64,000 nucleotides of DNA from Myxococcales bacterium. Lineage in GTDB: Bacteria > Myxococcota_A > Polyangia > Fen-1088. Under the pieces are notes generated by a model. It was given only the letters and a program-made list of their open reading frames with translations, was not told the origin of the DNA and made no database searches. The stretch lies in NCBI GenBank assembly GCA_022184915.1, contig JAGTJU010000005.1, forward strand, positions 310,001 to 374,000, given 5' to 3'. Made by a program: the position numbers and the translations under genes. Numbering within the stretch: position 1 is the first letter of the stretch; each line of letters starts with the position of its first letter. Positions 36,357-47,734 of the stretch are shown one piece after another.

Positions 36357-38441
36357 TCACGAAGCGGGCACGTGCAAGAGCATGCCGGCGGCTTCGAGCG
36401 CCGCCTTCGTGCCCGTGATCGCCAGAACATCGCCCTCCGCCAACGCCTCTTGACCCGTGGGGATCACGATGGCGCCTCCGGGGCGGGTGATGGCCAGCAC
36501 CGTGGCGCCCGTGAGCCCGCGGAGATTGAGCTCGGTGAGGGTCTTGCCTACCGCCTGGCTGCCCGGCTCGATTCGTAGCGGGACGGGTGCGCCCAAGCCC
36601 GGTAGCGACTGCTCGACGATGCTGAGATCCTCGGTGTTGCGACGGGTCCGCTTGTCCTCTTTGTCGGCCCCCTGGGCGGCGAGCACCTCCACGATGACCT
36701 GGGCGCCTGCGCGCACGTGGCCCTGAAGATTCGTGGCGCTTCGCCAGAACGCCACGGTGAGGACGGCAAGGACGATGAGCAGCACGGCGGCCCCCTGAAA
36801 CGCGGGTAAAAAAGGCTGTGTGATGGCGATCAGCGGTGCCCCAACGGCCAGCACCACGGCCAGCTGCAGCGTGACCACGAAGGCGCGGCGAGGCGCGGCG
36901 GCCAGGTCCAGTTGCCCCTGACCCGCGCGCGGCAAGGCCATCTCAGCCAGGTCCAACCCCAAGTTGCGGGCCTGCCTTACGAGGCCCAGGCAGAACGGAA
37001 CCCCAAGGACGACGGCGCCCGCGATCACCACCACCCTTGGCATGAATGCGTGTCCCCCGAAGAGGCCCTTGAGCCTGAGGGCCAAGGGTTCGAGCGCCAA
37101 CGAGGTGCCGATCACCAGCGCTCCCAAGGCGACGGCATCGATGATGAGAAAGCCCACGCGCCGCCGCAAGCGACGCCCCCGCGTTTGAGGACGCGAAGGC
37201 GAAGCCAGGCGCTCGAACCAGGTGCCGTAAAGCGAACAGAAGGTTTGCAACGGGGGCGGCAGCCGTTCGTAAAACCGGGCAGAGGCGGGCCCCGAGGCCC
37301 GAACGAGCATGGGCGTTAGCAATGTGGTGACCACCGAGACGGCCACGATGACGGGGAAGAGAAAGGGGCGCACCACACCCAGGGTGAGTCCAAGGCCCAC
37401 GAGAATGAACGAGAACTCCCCGATCTGCGCCATGCTCATCCCCGACTGCACCGACGTCCGCACCCCGTTGCCGGCCAGGAACGCCGCAAGCGAAACGGCC
37501 ACGAGCTTGCCCACGAGGACAACCCCGGTGAGCACCAATACCCCTCCCCAGTTGGTCACCACCAGCTTGGGATCGATGAGCATGCCCACCGAAACGAAGA
37601 AGATGGCCGCGAACATGTCCCGCACGGGTTTGACCAGCCGTTCGACCCGGTGGCCAGCGCCGCTCTCGGAGACCAGCGACCCGGCCAAAAACGCCCCCAG
37701 CGCCACCGAATACCCGAAGCTTTGCACGAGCAGCGCCATGGCGAAGCAAAGCCCCACGCTGGCCACGAGGGTGGTCTCGGCGCGGCCCAGGCGGACGACA
37801 AAACGCATGAAGCGGGGCACGACCAGCATGCCCACGATCAGCACGACGAGGAGGAAGCCCACGAGCCGACCGGTGGTGAACGCCAAAGTGCCCATGGTGT
37901 CGTCCATCGAGCGCGCCTGCCCGGAGACCACGGCGGGCAAGGTGGCAAGCAGCAGAATCGCGATGAGATCCTCGAAGATGAGCACGCCGAACACCACGTC
38001 GCGAATGCGCTCGTCCACCTTCTGCTCTTCGAAGGCTTTCGCGATGATGGTCGTGCTGGAGATGGAAACGGCGGCTGCTGTCAGCAAGGCTTCGGGCGCC
38101 GACCAGCCGAAGAGCCTGGCCGCGACGAAGCCAAGCCACATCATAACGCTCACCTCGATGCCCGCCACGGCCGCGATGCCCAGCCCCTTGCGGAGGAGCC
38201 GCCTGACACTGAACTCGAGGCCGAGAGAGAACATCACCAGGATCACCCCCAGCTCGGAGAGGGTCTCGATGATGCCTTTGTCGGCAAAGAGGGGCATGGG
38301 GAAATGCGGCCCCACGACCAGGCCCGCCATGATGTACCCGAGCACCACGGGCTGTCTGAGGCGCTGAAACACCACGGTGGTCACGGCGGCCACGCACAAA
38401 ACGAGGGCCAAGTTGGTCAGAAAAACGTGGGGACCGTGCAC
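36357..38441 (-). CDS. Cation:proton antiporter (CPA2, KefB-like) with RCK-C domain
   Basis: A 694-residue inner-membrane protein. Residues 1-385 are a CPA2 antiporter core with about 12 spans ([54 protein letters not shown]). A further four hydrophobic segments follow (about 430-570), then a TrkA-C/RCK-C regulatory domain (about 605-690). No NAD-binding RCK-N domain lies between them, unlike KefB. Substrate likely K+ or Na+ against H+; not determinable. Divergent from pgi. Confidence 0.88.
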   Translation of the reverse strand: MHGPHVFLTNLALVLCVAAVTTVVFQRLRQPVVLGYIMAGLVVGPHFPMPLFADKGIIETLSELGVILVMFSLGLEFSVRRLLRKGLGIAAVAGIEVSVMMWLGFVAARLFGWSAPEALLTAAAVSISSTTIIAKAFEEQKVDERIRDVVFGVLIFEDLIAILLLATLPAVVSGQARSMDDTMGTLAFTTGRLVGFLLVVLIVGMLVVPRFMRFVVRLGRAETTLVASVGLCFAMALLVQSFGYSVALGAFLAGSLVSESGAGHRVERLVKPVRDMFAAIFFVSVGMLIDPKLVVTNWGGVLVLTGVVLVGKLVAVSLAAFLAGNGVRTSVQSGMSMAQIGEFSFILVGLGLTLGVVRPFLFPVIVAVSVVTTLLTPMLVRASGPASARFYERLPPPLQTFCSLYGTWFERLASPSRPQTRGRRLRRRVGFLIIDAVALGALVIGTSLALEPLALRLKGLFGGHAFMPRVVVIAGAVVLGVPFCLGLVRQARNLGLDLAEMALPRAGQGQLDLAAAPRRAFVVTLQLAVVLAVGAPLIAITQPFLPAFQGAAVLLIVLAVLTVAFWRSATNLQGHVRAGAQVIVEVLAAQGADKEDKRTRRNTEDLSIVEQSLPGLGAPVPLRIEPGSQAVGKTLTELNLRGLTGATVLAITRPGGAIVIPTGQEALAEGDVLAITGTKAALEAAGMLLHVPAS

Positions 38442-38618
38442 GGGCCGAGTATCGGGTCACGCCCCGGGACCGTCCAGATCCCGACCACACGGCGTGTGTT
38501 CGGACAAACGGCGCGACGCGCCAACAAGAGCCTTCACGGAGGCGAAGGGGGTTTGCTAACGTGCGTCTGCCGGCAACGCCCCGACCGTGCCTTGACCCTG
38601 AACACCCGGAGGCCCTCC

Positions 38619-40313
38619 GTGTCCATTCGCCAAAACGCAATCTGGAAAGCGCTCGAAGCCCACAAGTCACAACTGGCCGATACCCACCTGCGGGGGCTCT
38701 TCGCCGCCGATCCAGATCGCTTCGCCCGCTTGAGCCTGCGTTGCCAGGACCTGCTGTTGGATGTTTCCAAGAACCTGGTCACCGACGAGACGCTTCGGCT
38801 CTTGCGCGTATTGGCCGAGGAGGCCGAGGTCACGTCCCTGCGCGACCAGATGTTCGCAGGGGAGAAGATCAACCTGACAGAGAACCGCGCCGTGCTGCAC
38901 ATCGCCCTGCGGAACCAGAGCGAGCGCCCGATCCTGGTCGATGGGGAAGACATCATGCCGGCCGTGCGTGCCGCCCGTGACAAGCTCTGTGCTTTCGCTG
39001 AAGAGGTGCGCGCGGGCGCCTGGCGCGGCTACACCGGAAAGCCGATTCGGCACGTGGTGAACATCGGCATCGGGGGCTCGGATCTTGGCCCTGTGATGGT
39101 GACCGAGGCGCTCAGGCCTTACGCCAAGCGGGACCTCGAGGTCAGCTTCGTCTCGAATGTCGACGGCGCCCACATCCTCGAGACGCTCACCCGCGTGGAT
39201 CCCGAGACCACCTTGTTCATCGTGGCCTCGAAGACCTTCACCACCCAGGAGACCATGCGCAATGCGCACACGGCGCGTCGGTGGTTCTTGGAGCACGCGC
39301 GCGACGAAGCCCAGGTGGCCAAGCACTTCGTGGCGCTGTCGACCAACGCGAAGGAGGTCACGAAGTTCGGCATCGCCGAGGAGAACATGTTCGTGTTCTG
39401 GGACTGGGTGGGTGGGCGGTATTCGCTCTGGTCCTCGATTGGCCTCTCGATCGCGCTTGCCGTGGGGGCGGAGAACTTTCGGCGGCTGCTCGAGGGTGCC
39501 TTCGCCATGGACGAGCACTTCCGAACCACGCCCCTCGAGCGTAACCTCCCGGTGACCTTGGCGCTGCTCGGGGTTTGGTACAACAACTTCTACAGCGCCG
39601 AGAGCCATGCGGTCTTGCCTTACGACCAGTATCTGCACCGGCTGCCGGCCTACCTCCAGCAAGGTGACATGGAGAGCAACGGCAAGCGCGTCACCCGACA
39701 AGGCGAGGTGGTGGACTATGAAACCGGGCCGATCATCTGGGGCGAACCCGGAACCAATGGTCAGCACGCCTTCTACCAGCTGATTCATCAGGGCACGAAG
39801 CTCATCCCCTGCGACTTCCTCGCGTCCATCGAGCCGCCCCATACCCGCGGCGGCCTTCCCGAAAGCCTGGCAGCGCTCGCGCCCGACCTCACGGACCACC
39901 ACGAGAAGCTTCTGGCCAACTGCCTCGCGCAGTCAGAAGCGCTCATGTGCGGAAAAACGGAAGCCGAGGCCAAAGCGGAGCTCGACGCCGAGGTGGCTGC
40001 CGGCAAGCTCAGCCCCGAGGAGCGGGACGCGCTGCTTCCCCACAAGGTCTTTCCGGGCAACCGCCCGAGCAACACCCTCATCTACCCGCGCCTCGATCCC
40101 CACACCCTGGGCATGATCATCGCTCTCTACGAGCACAAGATCTTCGTCCAGGGCGCGCTATGGAACGTCAACTCGTACGATCAGTGGGGCGTCGAGCTCG
40201 GCAAACAGCTCGCCAAGGGCATCCTGGCCGACCTCACCACGGCAGGTGCCACCACGAACCACGACGCCTCCACCAACGGACTCCTGGCGGAGATCAAGCG
40301 GGCCAAACACTGA
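38619..40313 (+). CDS. pgi: Glucose-6-phosphate isomerase
   Basis: Interconverts glucose-6-P and fructose-6-P. The 564 residues show PGI signatures [63 protein letters not shown] (the catalytic Glu and His region) and the Lys motif [11 protein letters not shown] at 38619 is preceded by GGAGG at 6 nt; the frame stays open upstream for 900 nt only because it lies antisense to the antiporter. Convergent with tal, giving a central-carbon pair. Confidence 0.96.
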   Translation: MSIRQNAIWKALEAHKSQLADTHLRGLFAADPDRFARLSLRCQDLLLDVSKNLVTDETLRLLRVLAEEAEVTSLRDQMFAGEKINLTENRAVLHIALRNQSERPILVDGEDIMPAVRAARDKLCAFAEEVRAGAWRGYTGKPIRHVVNIGIGGSDLGPVMVTEALRPYAKRDLEVSFVSNVDGAHILETLTRVDPETTLFIVASKTFTTQETMRNAHTARRWFLEHARDEAQVAKHFVALSTNAKEVTKFGIAEENMFVFWDWVGGRYSLWSSIGLSIALAVGAENFRRLLEGAFAMDEHFRTTPLERNLPVTLALLGVWYNNFYSAESHAVLPYDQYLHRLPAYLQQGDMESNGKRVTRQGEVVDYETGPIIWGEPGTNGQHAFYQLIHQGTKLIPCDFLASIEPPHTRGGLPESLAALAPDLTDHHEKLLANCLAQSEALMCGKTEAEAKAELDAEVAAGKLSPEERDALLPHKVFPGNRPSNTLIYPRLDPHTLGMIIALYEHKIFVQGALWNVNSYDQWGVELGKQLAKGILADLTTAGATTNHDASTNGLLAEIKRAKH

Positions 40314-40318
40314 CGATC

Positions 40319-40354
40319 AAAAAAGGCCCGCGGCGACATGCGCCTGCGGGCCTT
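40319..40354 (-). terminator. Intrinsic terminator of tal
   Basis: Stem AAGGCCCGC/GCGGGCCTT (40323-40331 with 40346-40354) read on the minus strand ends in a T6 run (plus-strand A6, 40319-40324). It stands 20 nt after the tal stop and beside the pgi stop, so it may stop both transcripts. Confidence 0.8.
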
Positions 40355-40375
40355 CGACGACAGGCGACGAGCGGC

Positions 40376-41338
40376 TTAGGTCGTCACCAGCTTTTCGGCG
40401 TACTGCTCGAGCTTGCGGGCATCGGCGTAAAAGCGGCGAATCCCATCGGACAGCTTGTCGACGGCCATCGGGTCCTCGTTGTGCATGAACCGATAGGTCT
40501 TCTCGTCGAGGTGAAGCTTCGGCACGTCCACCGCCTTCGCGGCGGCTGGGTCGAGGCGCCGCTCCAACTGGCCTTCTTTTTCGCTCAACGTGGCCAGGAT
40601 GTCCGGGCTGATCGTGAGGAGGTCACAGCCGCAAAGACGCGTGACTTGCTCGACCTTACGGAAACTCGCCCCCATGACCTCGGTCTTGTAGCCGTACTTC
40701 TTGTAGTAGGTGTAGATGCGCTCGACGGACGCAACACCAGGATCCTCTTCGGGGGCGATGTCTTTGCCGCCGCGTTCCTTGACGAAGTAGTCGTAGATGC
40801 GTCCCACGAAGGGCGAGATCAACGTGACGCCCGCCTCGGCACAGGCCACCGCCTGGGCAAAGCTGAAGAGCAGCGTCAGGTTGCAGTGAATGCCTTCCTT
40901 CTCGAGGCGTTCAGCGGCGCGGATCCCTTCCCAGGTGCTGCCCACCTTGATGAGGATGCGCTTGCGATCGATTCCGGCCTTGTCGTAAAGGCCGATGAAC
41001 TCGTGGGCCTTGGCCACGGTGCCCTCGACGTCGAAGCTGTAGGAAGCGTCCACCTCGGTGGACACACGGCCAGGGATGATCTTGAGGATTTCGCAGCCGA
41101 AGTTCACCGCCAGCTTGTCCATGAACGCGGCCGCGCGGACGGTTTTGTCGCCGTTTCGTGCGTCGGCGTGTTTGAGAGCCTCCTCGACCAGCGCGCGGTA
41201 CTGCGGCATCTGCGCTGCCTTGAGCAACAGCGACGGATTGGTGGTGGCGTCCTGCGGCTTGAGACGAGCGATGGCTTCGATGTCGCCCGTGTCGGCGACG
41301 ACGACCGTGTGTTGTTTCAACGATTCGAGCAGCGTCAT
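40376..41338 (-). CDS. tal: Transaldolase (TalB type)
   Basis: Pentose-phosphate enzyme that moves dihydroxyacetone units between sugar phosphates. The 320 residues contain the family signature [14 protein letters not shown], and the Schiff-base lysine in [12 protein letters not shown], then [10 protein letters not shown] and the MGASFR motif. ATG at 41338 is preceded by AGGAG at 7 nt. Convergent with pgi and divergent from the M14 peptidase. Confidence 0.95.
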   Translation of the reverse strand: MTLLESLKQHTVVVADTGDIEAIARLKPQDATTNPSLLLKAAQMPQYRALVEEALKHADARNGDKTVRAAAFMDKLAVNFGCEILKIIPGRVSTEVDASYSFDVEGTVAKAHEFIGLYDKAGIDRKRILIKVGSTWEGIRAAERLEKEGIHCNLTLLFSFAQAVACAEAGVTLISPFVGRIYDYFVKERGGKDIAPEEDPGVASVERIYTYYKKYGYKTEVMGASFRKVEQVTRLCGCDLLTISPDILATLSEKEGQLERRLDPAAAKAVDVPKLHLDEKTYRFMHNEDPMAVDKLSDGIRRFYADARKLEQYAEKLVTT

Positions 41339-41457
41339 GGGTGATCTCCTGGCGGCAGGCACGCCGCGGGGTGTGGAACGATGAGAAACCGCGATTTTCG
41401 GCCAACTTTAGCGGACCCGGCTTGGCTTCGGTAGCATGGAGACGGATTTTGCCCCGG

Positions 41458-42486
41458 ATGACCGCCCCCCTTGCACCCTACCCAACGCCCGAGGCCCGCG
41501 ACGCGCTCGTGCGGACGCATGCCGACACGTTACGCGCTGACGTGCTCGTCTACGGGCAGAGCGCCGAGGGCAGGCCTTTACTGGCAGTGCGGGTTCCCGC
41601 CAAGGCTGAACATGCGCGGCGGGTGCTCGTGACCGGCAACATTCACGGGCTCGAGTTCGTCTCCTGTCTCGTGGCTTTGGGCGTTCTCGAGGCCCTACCT
41701 CACGACCCGGCCCTCGAGCGGCTGCGCACGCGCGCTGAACTGTGGGTGGTGCCGTGCGCGAACCCTGATGGCTACGCGCGGACGTTCGCGGCGGGTGGCA
41801 CAGGGCGGCTGGCAGAGCTGCGCCCGAACGCACGCGGGGTGGACCTCAACCGCAACTTTCCCCTGCCGGCCGGGCACGAGCGGCGCCGTTACCCGGGCGC
41901 GGGCTCTCACCGGCCGGGGGCTGCCACATACGTGGGGCCAGCGCCGCTCTCCGAGCCCGAGACGTGGCATCTCGATGTCCTGATGCGCGACCACCCATTT
42001 TGCGCCGCCATCAATGGACACAGCTTCATGGGAAAGGTGATTCCCGCGCGGGTGCTCACGCGGACCGACTACCGCACCTACGCACGCTTGTGCGCCGCCG
42101 CGAGCGCCGCCCAGCCCCTCGTCCGCTACGGCCGGCTCGCCAGTCCCATTCTCGATGCCTTCACGGGCGAGATCGAAGACCATCAGCACCACGGCCACGG
42201 CATGTGGGCGGCCTGCCTCGAGACCTTCTCGCTTGGCGCGAGTCTGCGCCAGCACCTGCGCGCCCCGAACCTGTTTTGGCGGTTCAACCCGCGCGATCCG
42301 GGCCCGTGGGTTCAAAACGACGTGCCGGCACTCACCGCCTTTCTTGCCGCCGCCCTGGACCAGCCGCGCCCGAGTTCGGCCCCCCACGCGCGCGCAGCGC
42401 AAGGACGGTCAGCACGAAGCGCCCTGCCCTCGGTCACAGCTGCCACGGATCTTGCATCCAAACGGGTGCGAATGGCGACGGCGTGA
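41458..42486 (+). CDS. M14-family zinc carboxypeptidase (cytoplasmic)
   Basis: A 342-residue zinc peptidase. It has HGLE (zinc ligands in NIHGLEFVS), the substrate-binding arginine in GVDLNRNFP, the third zinc-ligand histidine in AINGHSF and the catalytic glutamate in ACLETFSLG. No signal peptide, so it is likely cytosolic; peptidoglycan-peptide or amidohydrolase-type substrates are possible. Its stop overlaps the start of the next gene (TGATG). Confidence 0.85.
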   Translation: MTAPLAPYPTPEARDALVRTHADTLRADVLVYGQSAEGRPLLAVRVPAKAEHARRVLVTGNIHGLEFVSCLVALGVLEALPHDPALERLRTRAELWVVPCANPDGYARTFAAGGTGRLAELRPNARGVDLNRNFPLPAGHERRRYPGAGSHRPGAATYVGPAPLSEPETWHLDVLMRDHPFCAAINGHSFMGKVIPARVLTRTDYRTYARLCAAASAAQPLVRYGRLASPILDAFTGEIEDHQHHGHGMWAACLETFSLGASLRQHLRAPNLFWRFNPRDPGPWVQNDVPALTAFLAAALDQPRPSSAPHARAAQGRSARSALPSVTAATDLASKRVRMATA

Positions 42487-43466
42487 TGAAGATCGTGGTC
42501 ACAGGTGCGACGGGCTTTCTTGGCCGCCACCTGGTGCCGGCCCTCGAACGTGCCGGCCATCAGGTCGTTTCGGCCACCCGGAGACCTCCGGCGCCTGGGG
42601 GACAGCCCGAGACCGGGTGCGCCCGCTGGGTCGAGTTCGACCTCGAGCGTCCCCACACGGTGCAAGCAGCGCTGGCGGGTGCCGATGCAGCGTACTACCT
42701 GGTCCACCACATGGACGGCCGCCCCGGGTATGCGGCCCGCGAGGCCGATTCGGCGCGCCTGTTCGCGCGGGAGGCCGAGGCGGCCGCGGTGAAACGAATC
42801 ATCTACCTGGGTGGCATGCGTCCGAGACGTGGCACGCCCTCGGCTCACCTGGAGAGCCGCCTGCACACGGGTGTGCTGTTGCGCCAGGGCCGGGTGCCGG
42901 TGTTCGAGCTGCGCGCGGGGATGATTGTCGGAGCGGGCAGCCAAAGCTGGCAGATCGTACGCGATCTGAGTGCCCGCCTCCCGTTCATGGTTCTGCCCCG
43001 CTGGTTGCAAGCCAAGAGCGCGCCCGCGGCGCTGTCGGATGTGCTCGACGCCCTGGCCCACGCTGCGGGCCTTCCGGTGGCTTGCGCTGGCGTCTACGGG
43101 TTGCCGGGACCCGCGGCCCTCAGCGGCACCGAAATGCTGCGCCAAACGTCACGCCTCCTGGGGCTTGCGCCCGTGATGCTGAAAGTGCCCTTCCTCTCGC
43201 CGAAGCTGTCGAGCTTGTGGCTGCGGCTCGTGACCCGCGCGGACGTCTCCGTGGCGCGCGAGCTGGTGCGAGGTGTGGCGGGGGACCTGGAAGCAGGCGC
43301 CCCCGACTTTTGGTCTCAGATGCCCGGCGTCTTCTCGCCAAAGCCGTTTCGCACGGCGGCCGCGGAGGCCCTGGCGGCGGACCCACGTCCCTTCGGCACC
43401 ACGGGAGACCTCTGGGAGGCCATGACCCTGCGTCTCGTGGGGCGCTCGGCCCGGGCCCCGGCGTAA
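42486..43466 (+). CDS. NAD(P)-binding SDR-like protein
   Basis: A 326-residue atypical short-chain dehydrogenase. The Rossmann motif TGATGFLGRHL opens the protein and LGGMRP marks the middle strand. The canonical YxxxK is not evident, as in NmrA-like proteins. The C-terminal half resembles domains often paired with DUF2867. Function unknown. Start ATG overlaps the peptidase stop, so expression is coupled. Confidence 0.75.
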   Translation: MKIVVTGATGFLGRHLVPALERAGHQVVSATRRPPAPGGQPETGCARWVEFDLERPHTVQAALAGADAAYYLVHHMDGRPGYAAREADSARLFAREAEAAAVKRIIYLGGMRPRRGTPSAHLESRLHTGVLLRQGRVPVFELRAGMIVGAGSQSWQIVRDLSARLPFMVLPRWLQAKSAPAALSDVLDALAHAAGLPVACAGVYGLPGPAALSGTEMLRQTSRLLGLAPVMLKVPFLSPKLSSLWLRLVTRADVSVARELVRGVAGDLEAGAPDFWSQMPGVFSPKPFRTAAAEALAADPRPFGTTGDLWEAMTLRLVGRSARAPA

Positions 43467-43508
43467 ACCGCAGCGACCCGGGCTCCGTGGGCCGTCCGCG
43501 GCCCCCCC

Positions 43509-44078
43509 TCAGGGCTCGGCCGCCTGGCAGAGGCCGTCTTTGCAGCTGCTGCTGCAGCACTCCCGCGCGCTCTTGCACACGATCCCCACCGCGCTGCACA
43601 GCGGCTCGTCGCCGAACTCGAAGCTGACGTCGAGGCGCCCGTTCCGCCGCATGGTGAAGCTGACCCGGGTCTTGGTCCCCTCGACCACCGAGACCTCGAC
43701 GGGATCACTCACCCACGAGGCAACGGTGCGGGCTGTGACGGCCCCACACGCCTCTGCGAAGGCCTCGGCCACGAACTCGACTTTTCCGAGCGGAAAGCCC
43801 GCGAGACTTTGCGCCATCGGGGGGCCCGCCACGACGGGCAGCGCCACCTGTTTTTCGCGGTAGGGGCCACGGGCGGTGACCCGCAGACACGTCACGTCGG
43901 GAGGCACCGTTTCCAGCGCCAATTCGATGAGCCCCACGTCCTCCGTGTCGGCCTGGCTGACCTCTCCCGGCCCTCCGGCCTCGGGCGCCTCGGGCCCCTC
44001 GAGACCACACGCTGCACAGAGCACCAGCGCTCCCAGACCGACAAGCTTCACAACTTGCCTCGATACGAACTCATTCAT
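43509..44078 (-). CDS. Predicted lipoprotein with cysteine-rich C-terminus
   Basis: A 189-residue protein: signal segment with a lipobox-like LVLCAAC (Cys at about 24), an acidic Gly/Pro linker, a beta-rich domain, then a compact C-terminal cluster CKSARECCSSSCKDGLC with six cysteines within 20 residues. Such clusters, which look like small disulfide knots, are seen on several exported myxobacterial proteins. No function known. Convergent with the SDR-like gene. Confidence 0.7.
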   Translation of the reverse strand: MNEFVSRQVVKLVGLGALVLCAACGLEGPEAPEAGGPGEVSQADTEDVGLIELALETVPPDVTCLRVTARGPYREKQVALPVVAGPPMAQSLAGFPLGKVEFVAEAFAEACGAVTARTVASWVSDPVEVSVVEGTKTRVSFTMRRNGRLDVSFEFGDEPLCSAVGIVCKSARECCSSSCKDGLCQAAEP

Positions 44079-44159
44079 GGTTTCCTCCGGTCATTTGGCC
44101 GCGAAGCGACTTCGCTCCGCCTCGGAGGTGCTTTTCGGGAACGAGCTGGGGAAGTTGCG

Positions 44160-44204
44160 AAAAAAAGGGGCGAGACCCGCGCGCCTCGACGGCGGGACTC
44201 GCCC
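44160..44204 (-). terminator. Intrinsic terminator of argG
   Basis: A 13-bp stem with one mismatch (plus-strand arms 44168-44180 and 44192-44204, GGGCGAGACCCGC against GCGGGACTCGCCC) followed on the minus strand by a T7 run (plus-strand A7, 44160-44166). It starts 20 nt after the argG stop. Confidence 0.85.
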
Positions 44205-44224
44205 TCTTCTCCGCGCCGGGAGCC

Positions 44225-45574
44225 TCAGTCGTTGGGCTCGTCGACGCCCAACAGCGCGGCCACCGCCCTGTCCTGCGAGCCCGCCAGCTGGCCCATCGTG
44301 GACAGCTGATGAATCAGCAGGTTGCGCCCATCGAAGACCGAAAGGTTCTGAAGCTCGAGCGCGCCCATGCGATCTTCAGGGGTAAACGCCGACTCGACCT
44401 TCTCCATCGAGAGTTTGTGGGGATCGTAGGCCATGTAGTCGGCCGAGGTGTCGACAATCGTGTAGTCGTCTCCCCGGCGCAGTTCCAACGTGACGGTGCC
44501 CGAGATCGGGTGTGCCACCCAGCGCGTGAGCGCGTCCTTGATCAGCATGGCCTCGGTGTCGTACCACTTGCCTTCGTAAAGGATCCGGCCGAGGCGGCGC
44601 CCCAGGGAGGCATAGAGATCGAGCGTGTTCTCGTTGTGCACGGCCGAGAGCAGACGCTCGTAAGCGATGTGCAGCAGCGCCATACCAGGAGCTTCGTAGA
44701 TGCCGCGGCTTTTGGCTTCGATCACGCGGTTTTCGATCTGGTCGGACACGCCCAAGCCATGCCGGCCACCGATCCGGTTCGCCTCGAGCAAGAGGTCCAT
44801 GTCTCCGCCGAAGGCCTTGCCGTTGAGCTTCGTGGGCCAGCCCTGCTCGAAGGTGATCGAGACCCGCTCAGCCTTGATCTCGGTCTCGGACTTCCAGTGC
44901 GCCACACCCATGATGGGGTTGACGATGTCGAGGCCTTTATCGAGGAATTCGAGATCTTTGGCCTCGTGCGTGGCGCCGAGCGCGTTGGCGTCGGTGCTGT
45001 ACGCCTTCTCCACGCCCATGCGGTAGGGAAGGTCGAGACCGTTCAAGTACTCGCTCATCTCCTTGCGGCCGCCGAAGCGCTCCACGAAGACAGGATCCAG
45101 CCAGGGCTTATAGATCGTGAGCTCGGGGTTCGTGAGCAAGCCGTAGCGATAGAAGCGCTGAATGTCGTTGCCCTTGTGCGTGCTGCCATCGGACAAGATG
45201 TTCACGCCATCGGCCTGCATGGCGCGGATGATGGCCGTGGTGGTGACCGCGCGCCCAAGCGGCGTGGTGTTGTAATACTTGCGTCCCGCCGTGGCGAGGT
45301 GGAAGGCGCCACATTGGATGGCGATGAAGCCTTCGCGGGCAAGTGCTTCTTTGCAGTCGACGAGGCGGGCCGCCTTGGCGCCGTGAGAGAGGGCCACCGG
45401 GGGAATGTCGTCGCAGCTCTTTTCATCGGGCTGCGCCAGATCCGCGGTGTACGAGTAAACGTCGAGCCCCTCGCGCGCGAACCAGGCCACCGCGCAGCGG
45501 GTGTCCAGGCCTCCGGAGAAAGCCACTCCAATTTTCGTGCCTTGCGCAGGCAGCTTGCGATGAATGCGAGCCAT
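44225..45574 (-). CDS. argG: Argininosuccinate synthase
   Basis: Joins citrulline and aspartate using ATP. The 449 residues contain the PP-loop motif [22 protein letters not shown], and [12 protein letters not shown], and match the longer enterobacterial-type ArgG. ATG at 45574 chosen because the earlier frame is not homologous. argF and argD lie 12 kb away in this window, so the arginine genes are split. Confidence 0.95.
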   Translation of the reverse strand: MARIHRKLPAQGTKIGVAFSGGLDTRCAVAWFAREGLDVYSYTADLAQPDEKSCDDIPPVALSHGAKAARLVDCKEALAREGFIAIQCGAFHLATAGRKYYNTTPLGRAVTTTAIIRAMQADGVNILSDGSTHKGNDIQRFYRYGLLTNPELTIYKPWLDPVFVERFGGRKEMSEYLNGLDLPYRMGVEKAYSTDANALGATHEAKDLEFLDKGLDIVNPIMGVAHWKSETEIKAERVSITFEQGWPTKLNGKAFGGDMDLLLEANRIGGRHGLGVSDQIENRVIEAKSRGIYEAPGMALLHIAYERLLSAVHNENTLDLYASLGRRLGRILYEGKWYDTEAMLIKDALTRWVAHPISGTVTLELRRGDDYTIVDTSADYMAYDPHKLSMEKVESAFTPEDRMGALELQNLSVFDGRNLLIHQLSTMGQLAGSQDRAVAALLGVDEPND

Positions 45575-45711
45575 GACGCGGCTTCGTTTATCACGGAAGG
45601 CCGAGGCCCGGTAGACCGTTGCCAGGGAAGTTGCAGCGCTGCCACTGCCGCACCCAGGCAATCTGACCGAGAGCGACAGCGCGGAAGCCGCCGGCAGGCG
45701 CTCTTCACCCT

Positions 45712-47238
45712 TCAGGGGGCCTCGGCGTCGACCGTCCGCCACTCACAATCCCGTGGAGGGGCGAGGCGCGGGGCGGGCACGACCCTCACGGGCACCCGCC
45801 AGGTCGCGACCGCCGCCGGGTCGCCCACGATCTGATGCGCGGGCAGCTCGGACCACAGCGCGGCGGGCAGCTCCATCTGGTAACGCCCGTGCACGAACCC
45901 GGGGTGCCACGGTAACGTGAACAGGCAGGCTTCGGGGTGGGCCCGCCGCAGCCGGCGCACGTAGACGAACCAGGGTTCGTGGCCCGGACCTGCGTAGCCA
46001 GCAGGCTGCGTTTCGGGAAGACGCGCCCGGTGTGTCCGTGCCTGGGCCACGGCCAGGAGCACCTCGGCGGCCACCATCGCCACGAGCCCGAGCGCGAACC
46101 TCCTGAGGGTCCGCGTTCCCTTGCACCGGGCGGTGAACGCAGCGCCCAGCAGCGCCCCGAACAACGGGACGAACTCGTAGCGTTTGTACTTGTCGAGGGG
46201 CAGATCGACGTAGAGCGCCGTGGCGCAGGCAATGGCGAAGCCCGTGACGCTCAGGAAGGCAAGCGGACGGGCCTCGGCGTCGGTCTTAGCGCGCAGACAC
46301 ATCCGCAGAGTCCCCGCGGCGGCCAGGACCACAGCGGCCCCGCCGAGCAGGGGCAGCCAGAGCGCCTCGGGAGAGGGGGCCTCGACCGCTCCGGGTCGGC
46401 CGGCCACCTCGAACCACAGCCCCAAGCCCACGTGAGCCAGCACGCGCCCGGGGGCGCCCAGGATGTCGCGCAAGGCCGCTCCGCTGGTGGGAAAAAAGCT
46501 GGGGGAGGGCGGCGAGAACAAGATCGCGAACAACGCGCCGAGCCGCGGCCCCGGCACGGTGAGCCCGTAGGCGACGACCCAGGCGCACAGGGTGCCGAAA
46601 AAACTGGCCAGCACGACCAGCATGTGGAGCGCCCGCACGCGGGGACGGGAGGGCTCGAAACCCACGATGGCCGCGAGAGGAACGAAGAGGTAAAGGCCCG
46701 CCTGCCAGGACATGAGCGCACCCGCGGCCGCGAGCCCACCGGCCACGAGGCCGTCACGCCCCCGCCACCGCCCGAGCCGCCCCAGGCTATACGCCAGGCT
46801 GCCCGTGGCCATCGGTAGGTACAGCACGTTGTCCTCGAGGGTCATCACGAGCTGCGCCACACCCCACGCGAAGACGTACAGCAACGCCCAGAGCGCCCCT
46901 ACGCCTCCTGCGAGGCGTTGGGTGGCGCGCGCCAGGGCGTACCCCGCGGCCCCCAGAGCCAGCGCGTTGGCCAGCCTCACGCCATCGATGAACGTGCCCC
47001 CGAAAGCCCCCGCCAGCGCGTGGCCCGCCAGATAAACCTGCCCCACGGCGTAGTGAGCGCCCCAGGGCGGGCTCGACCATCCCTGCAGGCCACTTGCATA
47101 AAACGCGACGTAGCTGGCGGTGTCCCAGTTGATCCCCATCACGAGACGCGACGAGGTGGCCACCAGCGCCCAAGCGAACCCCACGAGGCCCACGCCCAAG
47201 GCGCTGCGCGCTTCGTGGCAAGGCCACCGGAACAGCAT
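45712..47238 (-). CDS. Polytopic membrane protein, possible GT-C glycosyltransferase
   Basis: A 508-residue protein with about ten hydrophobic segments and a soluble C-terminal part of about 110 residues. An acidic pair lies in the first periplasmic loop (NWDTASY), as in GT-C polyprenyl-phosphate-dependent glycosyltransferases; this is suggestive only. Family not recognised. Located between a PilZ protein and argG. Confidence 0.65.
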   Translation of the reverse strand: MLFRWPCHEARSALGVGLVGFAWALVATSSRLVMGINWDTASYVAFYASGLQGWSSPPWGAHYAVGQVYLAGHALAGAFGGTFIDGVRLANALALGAAGYALARATQRLAGGVGALWALLYVFAWGVAQLVMTLEDNVLYLPMATGSLAYSLGRLGRWRGRDGLVAGGLAAAGALMSWQAGLYLFVPLAAIVGFEPSRPRVRALHMLVVLASFFGTLCAWVVAYGLTVPGPRLGALFAILFSPPSPSFFPTSGAALRDILGAPGRVLAHVGLGLWFEVAGRPGAVEAPSPEALWLPLLGGAAVVLAAAGTLRMCLRAKTDAEARPLAFLSVTGFAIACATALYVDLPLDKYKRYEFVPLFGALLGAAFTARCKGTRTLRRFALGLVAMVAAEVLLAVAQARTHRARLPETQPAGYAGPGHEPWFVYVRRLRRAHPEACLFTLPWHPGFVHGRYQMELPAALWSELPAHQIVGDPAAVATWRVPVRVVPAPRLAPPRDCEWRTVDAEAP

Positions 47239-47292
47239 CCGGATGCTTTTATCGCGAACGGACGGCGCTGGCGACCCTGACGCTACCGCAGC

Positions 47293-47652
47293 TCACGCGG
47301 CGCGCGGGGCCCCGCCTTCGAGACTCTCGACGAACTGGGCAAAGGCTTCGTTGGCGCGGTCTAACCGCACCGCGAACCCTCCCGGATCCACCCGCACCAC
47401 CCGCGCCGCCGCCACACAGGACACGGGGCCGGGCAGGACGAAACCAAACGCCACGGATTGCCCGACGGCCACCGCTGAAGGCGTGCCCACGAAGCGCCCC
47501 CCTCCGTGCGACACGTCCGCGAGCTCGATGTCGGCCGAGCGACGGCCACCCTCGAAGTGAACGCGAATCGGCAGTCCCAGGTAGTGCCGCGCATGCTGCC
47601 GGCGCTCGGCGCCCGACGTCAAAGATTGCGAGTTCGCTTCCACCCTATCCAT
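47293..47652 (-). CDS. PilZ-domain protein
   Basis: A 119-residue single-domain c-di-GMP receptor candidate. It has the RxxxR-type motif (RRQHARHYLGLPIRV) and the second motif DVSHGGGRF, where the family has D/NxSxxG. The ATG at 47652 has AGGAG 9 nt upstream, better than the ATG at 47730. It follows the TPR/dnaK cluster by 82 nt. Confidence 0.82.
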   Translation of the reverse strand: MDRVEANSQSLTSGAERRQHARHYLGLPIRVHFEGGRRSADIELADVSHGGGRFVGTPSAVAVGQSVAFGFVLPGPVSCVAAARVVRVDPGGFAVRLDRANEAFAQFVESLEGGAPRAA

Positions 47653-47734
47653 GAGAGGCATCTCCTGCGGTTTTTCTTCACCGCAAAAACGCTTCGGCAG
47701 ATTCAGAAGGGTCTTGACAGATCCAAGCACACGA

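Noticed and set aside
37650-38618. Upstream extension of the pgi frame by about 320 codons
   Set aside because: This part is antisense to the antiporter, rich in His/Gly/Glu without homology, and pgi has a strong ribosome site and normal length from 38619.
36943-38670. Minus-strand 575-codon frame over the antiporter
   Set aside because: A shadow of the antiporter gene in another frame, Arg/Gly/Ala-rich without hydrophobic pattern.
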